A stretch of DNA of 64,000 bases from Calonectria ilicicola (lineage: Eukaryota > Ascomycota > Sordariomycetes > Hypocreales > Nectriaceae). The DNA lies in the NCBI GenBank assembly GCA_020809705.1, contig CP085830.1:4092001-4156000 (forward strand), read 5' to 3'. The position numbers and the translations under genes are program-made. Shown one piece after another: positions 45,242 to 56,234 of the stretch; the first letter of the stretch is position 1; every line of letters begins with the position of its first letter. The notes below the pieces were generated by a model. That model was not told the origin of the DNA. It did no database searches and saw only the letters and a program-made list of their open reading frames with translations.

Positions 45242-46863
45242 ATGGTCCCGCAGGCACACACTACCCGTGAGGGCCACCAATGGACCCCCCAGGCGGGATT
45301 CCAGAGTGGGATCCCTTCCATCGGGGTTATAAAGCCGGACGCCAACCGGCCATCGGCCAAGGTGCACGAGGTGCTCGTCATTGGCGCGGGGTACACGGGG
45401 CTCACAGCCCTGCGCGACCTCGCAGTCACCGGCCACGATGTCGTGCTGGTCGAGGCCCGAGACCGGATCGGTGGGCGCACCTGGTCGTCCACCATTGACG
45501 GCTACCACTACGAGATGGGCGGCACCTGGGTGCACTGGAATCAGCCGTTTGTCTGGCGCGAGCTGGCCCGCTATGGCATGAGCACCCATCTCGAGGTCTC
45601 CCCCGTGACGGGCCGGGGGCTTGATAAGGCGACCTTTGTCAGGCCCGGAAGCACCGTACACATGAGCAGAGAAGAAGAGGTTAGTTAATTGGTTGCGTCA
45701 CTTACACATTTCGTGCACACATGGAAATCGTGAACCCCCCCGCTCCCTCGACTGGATCCTCTTTTGCTGACACGTCTTCTCTCTTTCTCTCTCACCAGTT
45801 CAATGTTCTCAACACTGCAGTCCGCAAGTTTGTCAACATCGACGGGAAGCATGGCCGCGGACTCATTCCCTTTCCGCACAACCCCCACTTCAACCCGGAC
45901 GTCAGGCACTATGACAGCATGTCGTTTGCGGACCGGTTTGCTCAAATCGAGGACTCGATGACGCCGCTGGAGCTGCAGCTGACCAAGACGTTCCTGTCCG
46001 TGACGTCGGGCGGCACCATGGAGAACTCGGCCTTCTTCGAGTTTCTGCGCTGGTGGGCCCTGAACAACTACGATCTGCAGGAGCTCAACGAGATGTGCCT
46101 CACGTTCAAGCTGCGTGACGGCCAATCGGCCCTTGCCCGCAAGATCTTTGACGATGCCGTGGCTACGGGTAACCTGACCTACAGGTTCAACGCCCCTGTG
46201 GCATCCGTGACTGACCTTGGCTCTCACGTCGAGGTCAAGACCCGAGGAGGGGACGTCTTCAAGGCCAAGAGAGTTATTGCTACCGTCCCTCTGAACGTCC
46301 TCAACGACATCCAGTGGTCACCACCCCTGCTGCCCGGAAAGCGCGAGGCATCCGCCCAGGGCCATGTCAACCACTGCACCAAGGTGCACGCCGAAGTCGC
46401 CAACGCAGATTTGCGCTCCTTCACGGGCTACCACTGGGAGGGACCGCTGAGCTGGACCTTTGGCGACGGAACCACGCCGGCAGGCAACACGCACCTGGTG
46501 GCCTTTGGCCCTTCGTACCCAGGCATCCAGCTCAAGCCGGCGGCGGATCAGGGACAGAGCGCGCTGCAGGCCTACAAGGCGTTTGCGCCGGGCGAGTTTC
46601 AGGACGTGCGGCGGCTCGTGTTTCACGACTGGAACGAGGACGAGTTTGCGCGGGGCACCTGGGAGTTCCTGGCGCCGGGCATGTCGACGACGTACCTGGA
46701 CGTGCTGCGCAAGCGACAGGGCAACGTGCTGTTCGCCAGCGCCGACTGGGCCATGGGGTGGCGCGGGTTCATCGACGGCGGCATCGAGGACGGCGCCAAT
46801 GCAGCCATGGAGCTGGCGCTCGAGTTCCGAGCAGCAAAGGAGCCTTTGGCGTATAAGTTGTGA
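45242..46863 (+). CDS. Flavin monoamine oxidase (MAO-N type)
   Basis: Exons 45242-45679 and 45799-46863 encode 500 residues, close to Aspergillus MAO-N in length. The FAD-binding Rossmann motif is VIGAGYTG (47-53) with the ribose-binding Glu71, followed by ARDRIGGRTW and EMGGTWVHW (~91-99). The C-terminal flavin/substrate block is SADWAMGWRGFIDGGIEDG. No covalent-flavin Cys motif of animal MAO is seen, so FAD is probably non-covalent. The enzyme oxidatively deaminates amines to aldehyde, ammonia and hydrogen peroxide. The C-terminus, AYKL, is a weak match to peroxisomal PTS1. The intron (119 nt) has a GTTAGT donor and a pyrimidine tract before CAG. Together with the permease it forms a likely amine-uptake and oxidation pair under GATA-rich control. 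Confidence 0.92.
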
Positions 46864-47557
46864 AAAGGCCGGGGAGCCGGGAGACGGGAGAGGCGGAAAG
46901 GGAAAAAGGGTTCAGGCCCTGGTCTGCTGGACGAGCGGCGGCGGCGGTGGCGTTGTAATAAATAAGCCACGGAGCTGCATGTATAATTAGAACTGTATGA
47001 GCCAGACGCCCATATATGCACGAGACGCATGAATAGCAAATCATTATTGTTTTTTTGTTGGTTAATCTTGGCTTGTATAAACTGCGCCACCCCATTCATT
47101 ATTCTTCTTTTTACCATATTCGTATTCCATTGGGTTATTCGTATTCCTGCCTCGTTATACTGAAACCAGAATCAGCTGTTGTTCCTCTCTCCCTCCTTCT
47201 AGCAGCGCGGGGGACGGACACACGCACAGACAGACAGACAGGGTCCATTGCAACGCCAACTGCCGACAAGCCGCCGCCGCCGCCGTGGTGCTAGGCTATC
47301 TATCGTCTTTAACCTTGAAGTCACCTCCCCAATCCAATCCCCATCCAAAGCTGCAAGATCCATTATCTCCCCTCCCGCACCCCCGGTCGCCTGCCACTGC
47401 TGGAGTCCCCCCAATCAAGCCCGCAGCTCCCAGCTCCCGGGGGCCCAGAAGTCGTCGCCCCCTCCAGATCGTTGCATTCCTTCTTCCCTGCCCACATCGC
47501 AGACGGGGCCCTCCAGCGATCTCCCGCGCCTCCCGTCAGTGCAGCCCAGCGAGGACC
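46864..47557. other. Intergenic, amine oxidase to zinc-cluster gene
   Basis: About 690 bp including the 3' UTR of the oxidase, an AT-rich patch (46970-47110), an ACAG-type repeat near 47227-47241 and a CT-rich leader. Its last 270 bases stay open in the frame of the next gene but show no in-frame ATG. Confidence 0.5.
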
Positions 47558-49188
47558 ATGGCCAGCCGCGACCCGGAGGACAAGCCCAAGACAAAGCCCT
47601 GCTACAACTGCGTCAAGCGACGCATCACCTGCGACCGGTCGCCCGTCTGCTGTCGCAAGTGCATCAAGAAGGGTCTTACTTGCCCCGGGTACGGAATCCG
47701 GTACCGCTTTGCTCACGAATTTCGGGACCGGAAGCCCACCACCACCACCGCTGCCGCCGCCGCTGCTGCCGTTGATGCCGCCTCCGGAACCCCGACCACC
47801 GCCGGCCCCAGTACCGCCGGCGACGGCGATGGCGCTTTCTACTGCGGCCCTCTTAGATGGACCGAGACGGAGACTCTCGTTACTTTTGCCCAGTCCGTAT
47901 CGGCCGCAGGCCACAGCGGCGACAACGAGGTCGAGATCGAGGACGAGGAGGAGGACACCACCACCAACTCGGAATCCCCACCATCCTCGGAAGGCTCCTC
48001 GGAACCAGACCGGGACGTCCTAGCTGCAACACGACTGCACTGTCGACTGCCTCACAGGCTCGAACGCCCGCGAAATCTGGAATCCATCGACGCAAAGTCG
48101 AGATGGATGTTCAATTACTGTATGACATCATCATTACTCTTTAATTTTTTATTTTCTTTCTCGCACTGGGTCCAATTGTTGCTAACCATGACACGCCCAG
48201 TCCTGGAACATGTCTCTCCCGTCATGCTCCTCTTCAACAGCGCCTCAAACGGCTACCGGCGCTACGTCCTCCCCTTTGCCGTCACCAATCCGCTCGTTCA
48301 GCGAGCGGTATGCGTCGCCGCTGCCTTCCACCTGCTGCCTCGTCGGCCGGAGCTACGAGCCCCAGCCGAGCAAGGCCGCGCCGCCATCATCCAGCGGCTC
48401 CGCGAGGACGGGCTGTCGGCCGGCAAGACGCCGGTGCTGGATGACGCTACGTGGGCTACCATTTTACTACTGATTGTTGGAGATCTCGTCAGAGGAGATG
48501 AGCAGGTCATGATTCTGTACCACATGCTGGATGCGTTTCTGCGCGCGAGGAGGGGCGACCAGCCAACATCTGAATTAGGGGGGTTTCTCGACTCACAATC
48601 AAGATTGTATGTTTTCAACTTATTAAAGACACCCCCATCTGTTTATACCTGATTGCTAATACGAAAGGGAAAAAATGCAGAATAAAGTACTTTGGCGAAC
48701 CAATCGTCAGTGAATCCGCAACCATCTCCCAGGTCTCGCAATCCTCCACAACAGCCATCCTCAACACCCTCTCAGCAGCCGAGCAGCCCCCGGAAGACGC
48801 ACCAGAGGCCACCGAGTACATCCCCATGTACAACGAAGCGTTTCGCCTGGCCATGGAGATATACCTGCTCCGGGCGCGTTCCGAAGACGTGCCGGTGGTG
48901 GAGGAGCACATGGCTGGCATGGTGCAGGAACTCTACGTCGTGCTGGAGCGGATAGACATGAAGCTGCCGGGGGCGCACGTCCTGGTGTGGCCGCACTTCA
49001 TCGGTGCGGCTGAGTCGGGGGAGGAGGAGCAGAGGGAGTTCTTCACGACTCGGCTGCGGTACATATGGCGGACGACGGGGTACGCAAATGTTCTCAAGGC
49101 GATTGACTCGTTGCCGGGAATATGGGAGAATAGGAGCGTTGAGAGGTGGACAAAGAGCTTACCGCAATTGTCCGTGGTGGTGATGTGA
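47558..49188 (+). CDS. Zn2Cys6 (C6 zinc-cluster) transcription factor
   Basis: Exons 47558-48119, 48201-48606 and 48681-49188 encode 491 residues. The zinc cluster is at Cys15, 18, 25, 32, 35 and 42 (CX2CX6CX6CX2CX6C), with basic residues in the first loop as in Gal4-type DNA binders. A Thr/Ala-rich linker and a Glu/Asp-rich acidic stretch follow. The remainder is helical and resembles the C-terminal regulatory region (fungal TF domain 2) common in this class. It lies 694 bp downstream of the amine oxidase on the same strand, so it could be a pathway regulator of that module; this is a positional inference. The first intron (81 nt) is stop-free and a multiple of three, so its retention would insert a hydrophobic 27-residue segment. 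Junctions are phase-consistent. Confidence 0.85.
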
Positions 49189-49301
49189 TGTGACGTGACG
49201 TGATGTGATATTTTTTGCATTGATACCCATAGCAAATAACAAAATACTCTTAAGATTTCTCGCCTTCTATTTCCTAATGGCAAATACTTGGGGACTAATA
49301 T

Positions 49302-50573
49302 CTATAAGTCTCTCATGACCTCTTCCACTGCTCTTGCTGCCATTCTTTTCCGCTGTTCTTCTCCCATCCCCTCTCCAGCTTCTCGCACTGCTTGTAGCTT
49401 TCTCATCATCTTTTCCACCTTTGCAATCTCCTCGTCGTCCAAGTCTCCAAAGCCTCCATCAGCCAACACTTTGTCTTTTGAAGCTCCCTCCCCGCCGTCT
49501 CCCTCTTTGGAGTTTTTGGCCTCTTCATCCTCGTCGGCCTGGGGCTGGCCGGCCTCCCAAATGGCCTGTCGTAGGCCCTCGAAATCGGATCGATCAAAAC
49601 CGAGGCCTATCTTTTTAGGGTTGAGGTCCTTTTCGTTGTCATCGTTTTCTTCCTCTGCTTTGGCTGAGCTTGATTCGAAATCGCCAAAGTCTGATTCCGA
49701 AAAGGGGACTTCTAGCTGCGACCAGTCGTTGGTCTCGAGAGCTTCCTTGACTCGAGCAATGCCGGTTTTTTCTGCTTATGGTTAGTTTCCGGTTCTTAAC
49801 TTAGGTTTTAAGAATTTGAGACGAACCTCCAAACTCGTTTCTTCCTGCACTTTCCTTGCCGCCCACGAGGACAAACTCGAGCCCGGCTTCTGCGCATAGC
49901 TCATCCCACTCGTCCTGGTCGCCTTCACCAACACCCACCGCCAACCCTACACCATCCCAATCCCAACCGCCGAGACCATCTTTTACGAGCTTGCCCACGC
50001 TTTTGATTAGATTGCGGGTTGGCTCTGCAGCGGCTCCCGAGGCCGGTGTTGTATTGAAGACGACAACGACGCCACCGAGGACGGCAAGAACTTCCACCGC
50101 TTCAGGGGAGAGAAAAGAAGATATCCAGTCCTGTGGATCAGCGATTAAATCTATCCATATGGGCACAGTGGTAGAGTAGTAGGGAGTAGTCAGTTTGAGT
50201 GGATGAGTGGTGCCAGCAAGGGAGAGGTCGGCAGATGGTGTTGAGGGTGCAGTTCCTGTGAGATCTGAGATGACGCATCAGCTATGATTATACTCATCAA
50301 GGACTGTAATTAATTGATAGGCGTTAAATGTCAAAGTGAGATGCCGGCGCAGGGGATGGCTTAATGCAGCCGAACCTAGGTATGAAACTAATGCTGGGAT
50401 GGCCGGGCAATGTTCCTACGACCCTTACTCGCTGAACCGTCTCTTCTATGCGATTCAGAAAATTGAAAATCAAGCCACCAACCTTTGAGCACCCGTGACA
50501 GCACTGCCGTTTCTCCTTCTAGCACCACGGCCAGGATTCTCCTGGACATGGAGTTCGTTTCTGCTTCCGCCAT
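49302..50573 (-). CDS. Alpha/gamma-adaptin-binding protein p34 / Irc6-like
   Basis: Three minus-strand exons, 50483-50573, 49827-50264 and 49302-49771, encode 332 residues. Exon 1 reads MAEAE..RRILAVVLEGETAVLSRVLK, joined to DLTGTAPS in exon 2. The middle has VPIWIDLIADPQDW, FLSPEAVEVLAVLGG and LEFVLVGG, the degenerate GTPase-like fold of p34/Irc6. Exon 3 begins EKTGIARVKEALETNDW and ends in an acidic, helical tail with FGDLDDEEIAKVEKMMRKLQAVRE. Homologues bind clathrin adaptor complexes and Rab-type GTPases and act in clathrin-coated vesicle formation; the yeast name IRC6 came from a recombination screen. Exon 3 has no internal Met near its start and is easily missed by simple ORF calling. 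All introns are GT-AG, though both donors (GTTGGT, GTTCGT) are atypical. Confidence 0.85.
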
Positions 50574-51127
50574 TGCCGCCCTCTCTTCCCAAGGATCACT
50601 GGCTTTCGGTTATAGGTTGGCGTGATGAACAGAGCCCAAAGATTTTCAGGAATTAAAGAGCAACAAATTAAAATGACAATGGTATTTCAGCTTGGATGGA
50701 TGAAGTTGTAAACTGCTGAGCAATGCTTAGTGAGCCAAGAGGTCTGGATCGGAAAGCATAGATTAGGTGGGGGCGGGGCAGCTTATTGTGAATGTGGCTG
50801 ATGATCTGGCGCCACTGTGGCGTTTCATACAAACTTTGGTTGAATGTTGCAACAAATGGATTTATTTATAGCGAACGCACCGAGCGAACAATGCACAGCA
50901 GAGCGTCACGTAGGACTTCAAATTATCGCACAAACGATTATCATTATCCAAATAACTTGTTATCAAGAGTCTATTTTTTGTGGGACCTTGGCTGGGTGCT
51001 GTGCCTAACAAAGAAAAAAGCAACCCAGAAAGCACCCCGTAATATAGCGATTCATCATATACTAGGACCTCCTTTTAGTCTTTTCTTCTTTTTCTTCATC
51101 GTGGAAACTGAATCCATTTTCTCTTTC
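50574..51127. other. Intergenic, p34 promoter and ABC transporter 3' flank
   Basis: About 550 bp containing the p34/Irc6 promoter. No gene is seen. Confidence 0.5.
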
Positions 51128-54100
51128 CTAAGCGTCAACATCCACCAGACGGCCTGCGTCCCACTTCTTCTTAGCCGCCTTGAGGAGCACATCCAACTCT
51201 CCGCTCATTTCACACATGCTGCGGAATGTTCCTTCCTTTTTGTTGATTAGTTCCCAGGGGTGGGCGTATTCCATGACTTGGCCCTTGTCTAGGACCAAAA
51301 CCTTGTCGTAATCGACGATGGTTTGTAATCTGTGGGCAATCGTAATCACTGTTCCGGTGAGCTCCCGGATCGTCTCCTGGATCTTGGAGTCCGTTGTGTA
51401 ATCGATTGAGGCAGTTGCTTCGTCCATGACCAGCACCGTGGGAGACTTTAGCATCGCGCGTGCCAGGCACAGCAACTGGCGCTGTCCTTGCGACAAGTTT
51501 GATCCGGATTCAGTAACAGGCGAGTCAAGGTCAAGGAAGATGTTCTTGTTCATTACAATGGACGAGCCGGGCGATTCCAACCTCGGCGATTCAACCGGCG
51601 AGTTGGGAGTTGATTCGTTGGGGCCGATGAGCTGTACTCGTCGCAAAGCGGCGAAAATCTGGTCATCCGTGTACATGTCGAATGGATCCAAGTTGCTTCG
51701 GATTGTTCCGTGGAACAAGGTCGGGTCCTGAGGCACAATGGTAATGTTTTCTCGCAAATCCTGAAGACCAATCTTGCCAATTTCTAGACCATCAATCAAA
51801 ATCTTGCCCTTGTCGGCCTCCAGAGCTCGGAAGATTGCCAACGCCAGCGAACTCTTGCCAGCTCCCGTACGTCCAACGATGCCAACCTTCTCCTTTGGAT
51901 TAATCTTGATTGAAATGTCACGAAGGACTGGGTCGAGTTCGGCTCGGTAACTTGTGGTGTAGTCAACAAATTCAACAGAGCCATCACCAGGCCAGTTTGC
52001 GGGTGGTCGGCTGTCCTCGATGATGGCGTCGGCCTCTTGCTCAACATCCAAGTATTCCTTGATACGCTCCATAGAGTTCATGTTCTGCTCGTTGATGGCA
52101 TACAGTCGCACCAGCCAAAGAACACTCTCGGTGAAGCCCAGTGCGTAGCTCAGAGAGATACCAGCAGCTCCTGCGTCAACCTTTCCGATACTGAGAATAA
52201 TAAAGACACCGGCAAAGAACGCAACCAGGTCGCCAAGCAAATCGGCACGGAATGCAAGCCATCTGTTACAGGCCCACAAGTAGATGAAGGGTCGGCTCTG
52301 GGTGTTAATCTTCTCAAGGTTATCCCGAATAAAGCGCCTCTCGCAACCATAGGCACGAATAGTAGTCATGCCACTGAGGGTCTCACCAAACTGCTGGAAG
52401 AGGGGGCTTCGCTGAACAGACTCCAGGCGTTTCAGATCGCGAGAAGCCCTGAGGTAAAAGACAGCCACCAAATAGAAGAGAATTCCAATGAAGAAGGCGG
52501 CAATCAAGAACTGGGGTGTAATCATCGCAATCAAAACAACGGTTACAACGAGTGAGAGCGCACAGCTAATAACACCAATGGCAACAGGCGCAATTTCCTG
52601 ATCGACTGCCTCAAGATCTTTACTGAAACGATTCATCAACTGGCCCAGTGGCGTGACATCAAAGAACTTGAACTTGGCACGCGTGACGGAAGCGATCAGC
52701 TGGTTATGAATACGCCTCGAGGCTGTGAGCGAGCCCAAGAACAGCCATAAATCACGAACAAGGGCTGCCAAAGCACCAGCCGCACCAATAGCAGCAAGAA
52801 TACCGAGATAGTACATCACATTGACCTTTGGCGGGTCGGAGACGTCGGATGTGGTAAAGCTACCGTTGTCCATCTTGGTATTTCCGAGTCTAGCGACATT
52901 GGCAAATGATGCAGATGAGAACATGGTGCGAGTTGCAGAACTGTAGGTGTTTGCTCCAGTGTTCCAAGCCATGCCTTGCTCATTCTCAACGTATTGGTTG
53001 GCCCATTCTCGGACCCAGAAATTTGTAGCAACAGCTGAAAGCTGCTGTGTTGAGAAGACGAAGAGAGCCACCAGCCAGAACCACCATGGGCCCATGGCAA
53101 GAAGATAGTGCTTCATGACTGGCCATTTGACAGATCCTGTGGCCTTGGTTTCCTCCATGGCATCAGCCTTTTGCTTCTGCTTGGCGTTGTCTTTCTTGGA
53201 GCTATCCACGCCATCGAGAGCATCGCCTTGGCCATTGACCGTGGTATCATCGTCGCCAACACTGGAAGGAACACGAGAAGGAACTTGCGAGTGGGTGGTT
53301 GATGCAGGTCGGGACTTTTGGATCTCTTCACCGAGTTTGCCAGAAGCAATGACTTCTTCCGCAGAGCCCTGAATATCAACTCGTCCGTTGTCGAGAAGCA
53401 CAACGTAGTCAGAAGAAGGAACACAGAGCTGCACGTTGTGGGTGACGAGAATGCAAGTACGGTTCACCATAAGAGGTCCCTTGATGCAGTTGCTAAAAAT
53501 CCACTGAGCAGTGTGCGAATCAACGGCGCTGAGGCAGTCATCAAGCAGCAGGTGAGCCGAATCGGAGTACAGGGCACGAGCGAGTGAGATTCGCTGCTTC
53601 TGACCACCAGACAGGGTAATTCCTTTTTCGCCAACTAGCGTCTCATCGCCGTTATCAAGGATCTGCAGGTCGCGCTCGAGGGCACAAGCCACAATAACGT
53701 CTCGGTACCGCTGTGCATCAAATGGCGCAGAAAAGAGGATATTGTCTCGGATGTTCGCATTAACCAACCATGCAGACTGCGCCACATACGCAATTGTGTT
53801 GGCAAGGCCGGTTTCGGGGTCTGGATGGACATCTTCTCTGCTACGTCCACCAGGGCAGTAGATTTTGCCGTCCATTATAGTCATTTCACCAAGAAGGCCC
53901 ATGAGCATAGAGGTTTTTCCAGATCCAGTAGGACCAGCAATGATGTTTAGCTTGCCCAGTTTGAAATCCACATCCACGTCCAGGAGGCGGAACGCGTGCG
54001 ATCCATCCTCATCCACAGCATCCTTGCCGCCCCAAACCAGAGTAGCCTTGTTGAAACCGATTCGTCGGACACCATTCTCATCAACATTGTCCAGGCCCAG

Positions 54101-56234
54101 CTGCTCGTACTTTTCAGTCTCGTCTTCCTGTAGGAATTCTTCGACACGGTCAATCGAAACCTTGGTTTCCTGAACATGAGCAAACATGTCACCAAACTGA
54201 TCCAACGGAACGCGCAGAAGCATGAACAGGGATATGGCAGTAAAAGCGACCGAAGGGACGAGGGGCTTCTTCTCCACCATGGTGTACACGAGGAAGGAGA
54301 AGAAGGTGATGAGGACAGGGACAGAGTTCCAGATGGCGACAGCCAATGCCCAAACCATGAAGCGAGAGCGCAGAGCCTTCAGCTCAGCCTGGCGCTTCTC
54401 GTCGATGATGCGCCCAAAGCGCTGTTCCCAAGCGAAGTACTTGATGATTCGAATGTTTTGCAAAACTTCGTTAGTAACATTGATTCTCTTATCAGTAGCA
54501 GCAAGGATGCGCTTCGACGTAATGGAGAAGCCTCTGGCCAGACCGTAGTTGATTGGCAAAAGGAAAACCATGACGACAATTCCGGGAATTGCGCTCAGAC
54601 CCATGACCTGCCAGAGGAGAATAACGGCAACAACCAATTGGGTGGGAGCGGAGGCGCAAAGGAAATGAAGGTAAGCAGTGACTTCGGCAATCTTGAAGCT
54701 GTCCACAGACATGAGGTTGATGATGGTACCGAGGTTAGCTTGCTCATCCTCGCCCTCGTTCTTCGTCTTGTCCTTGGCAGCGCCGTTGGCAGTCTCCGCA
54801 TCGTTTGCCGCGTTCTTGTTTTCCTTCTTAAGGGTAAAAACGCGCTTGATCTTCTTAATGAGGCTCTTGGGGTCGTCATCTTTGTTCTTGGACTTGGCAT
54901 CGAGGAGCACCTTGTCCTTACCAGCTGCGGCCTTGCGGCGAAGAGCCTTGGCATAAATATCTCCAATGATGATGGCTCTGACTCGAATACAAATCTTGCG
55001 GCCGATCCAGAGAGCAGCATTGTCGCTGTACGAGCGGACAAGGTCGAGAATGGGAAGACCAATTACGTAGAGCCAGAGCACGTTGATGGGCGCCCGGGTG
55101 GGGTCTTCGACAAACTCCAAAATGGCCTTCAGGAGAAGAGTTGGCGCAAAAGTGAAGAAACCAGAGACAAACGCCAAGAAGCACTGCATAAACAGCATGC
55201 TCCTAAAATACTTGAGCAGATGCCAGGCCAACGAACCGGTTCTCTTCATCTGACGGTAATCCGCAATGACGTTGGCAGCCTTGTCTTTGGGCAGAAGATT
55301 CCAAACATCCTTCATTTCCATGGGCTTCTGCCAACCTCTCCAGACAATAGCATCCACCCAGCCAAAGACAGCCAGAGATAGCAAGCTAGCCAGAGGCTCC
55401 CGCGATGGCTCCATGCCGTCCTCCCATTCCAGCAAAACAACCTTGTTGCCTTTTCTCGTGGTGACAGTCACGCCAAAGAGCACAGTAACCAGGACGAACT
55501 CGCCAATGACCAGAGACTGGGAGAGTCGCGATGTGGGGTGGATGATGGCGGAGCGGAAGATAAAAATAAGAAGGACCCAGTTGATGCCATAGATGAAGGC
55601 AGTGTGGTTCCAGAGGTAAGGAATTCGCCATTTCGTGTTACCAAAAAAGAGGCGCAGGGTCGAGATGATCAGGGCGTAAATCCATGTGACCAGACCAGCA
55701 ATTGCAGCGAGGTGGTGGCGGCGCCAGTAAACCCCGTTGACGAGGGCAATCAAATTGATGGCGACAAGACCGCAGAGTGCGAGTTCCTCAACGACTTGAG
55801 ACAAGTGCTGGGCGGGTGGAGAATCGGCCTGAACAATGGAACCGCGGGTAGTAGTCTTTACGAGGGCAAGGCGGCCACCATTGATTTCGAGGGCTTCGTC
55901 TTCGTCGATTTGGTCAGGGTTCCCGGGCGAATCTGGGGGTAGTTCGGTGTGACTGTGAGGTTGGTCATCGCCAGTAAGCTGGGTATACCCAGAACGAGAT
56001 TTGCGCGCGCGCGCGATGCTGATGAAGAGGATGTGGAGGAACGAAAAGCTAACGACGGCCAGAGGAATGATAACCAACAGGAAACTGCGAAAATAAAAAT
56101 CAAAAGTCAGCTAATGTTTCAACTCTGGAGGACATGGGGGAAAAGTAGCGGCAAAGGGGTACAAACTCTTGCATGAAGCAGTCGCTAAAGTCGTCGATCC
56201 TCCATATCCAGCGACATTGTGCAAACTCAGACAT
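51128..56234 (-). CDS. ABCC-family (MRP/Ybt1-like) full-length ABC transporter
   Basis: Exons 56167-56234 and 51128-56084 encode 1674 residues. The 23-codon first exon gives the N-terminal tip; the rest supplies TMD0, a linker and two TMD-NBD halves. NBD1 has Walker A GPTGSGKT (~740), the LSGGQKQR signature and Walker B LLLDDCLSAVD, in which Asp replaces the catalytic Glu. NBD2 has GRTGAGKSS (~1427), an LSQGQRQL signature and VMDEATASID. This asymmetry is typical of ABCC proteins. Fungal homologues (Ybt1/Bpt1/Ycf1) sit in the vacuolar membrane and move bile acids, conjugates or lipids; the N-terminal region best recalls the Ybt1 group. A Lys-rich linker (~54750-54900) interrupts the first TMD. 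The exon 1 donor, GTTTGT, was chosen because it keeps the frame. Confidence 0.9.

Noticed and set aside
49288..49785. 165-codon plus ORF
   Set aside because: It is antisense to exon 3 of the p34/Irc6-like gene, whose frame is conserved and splice-consistent.
54176..55381. 401-codon plus ORF opposite the ABC transporter
   Set aside because: It is antisense to conserved transmembrane and NBD1-flanking coding sequence, with no domain of its own.
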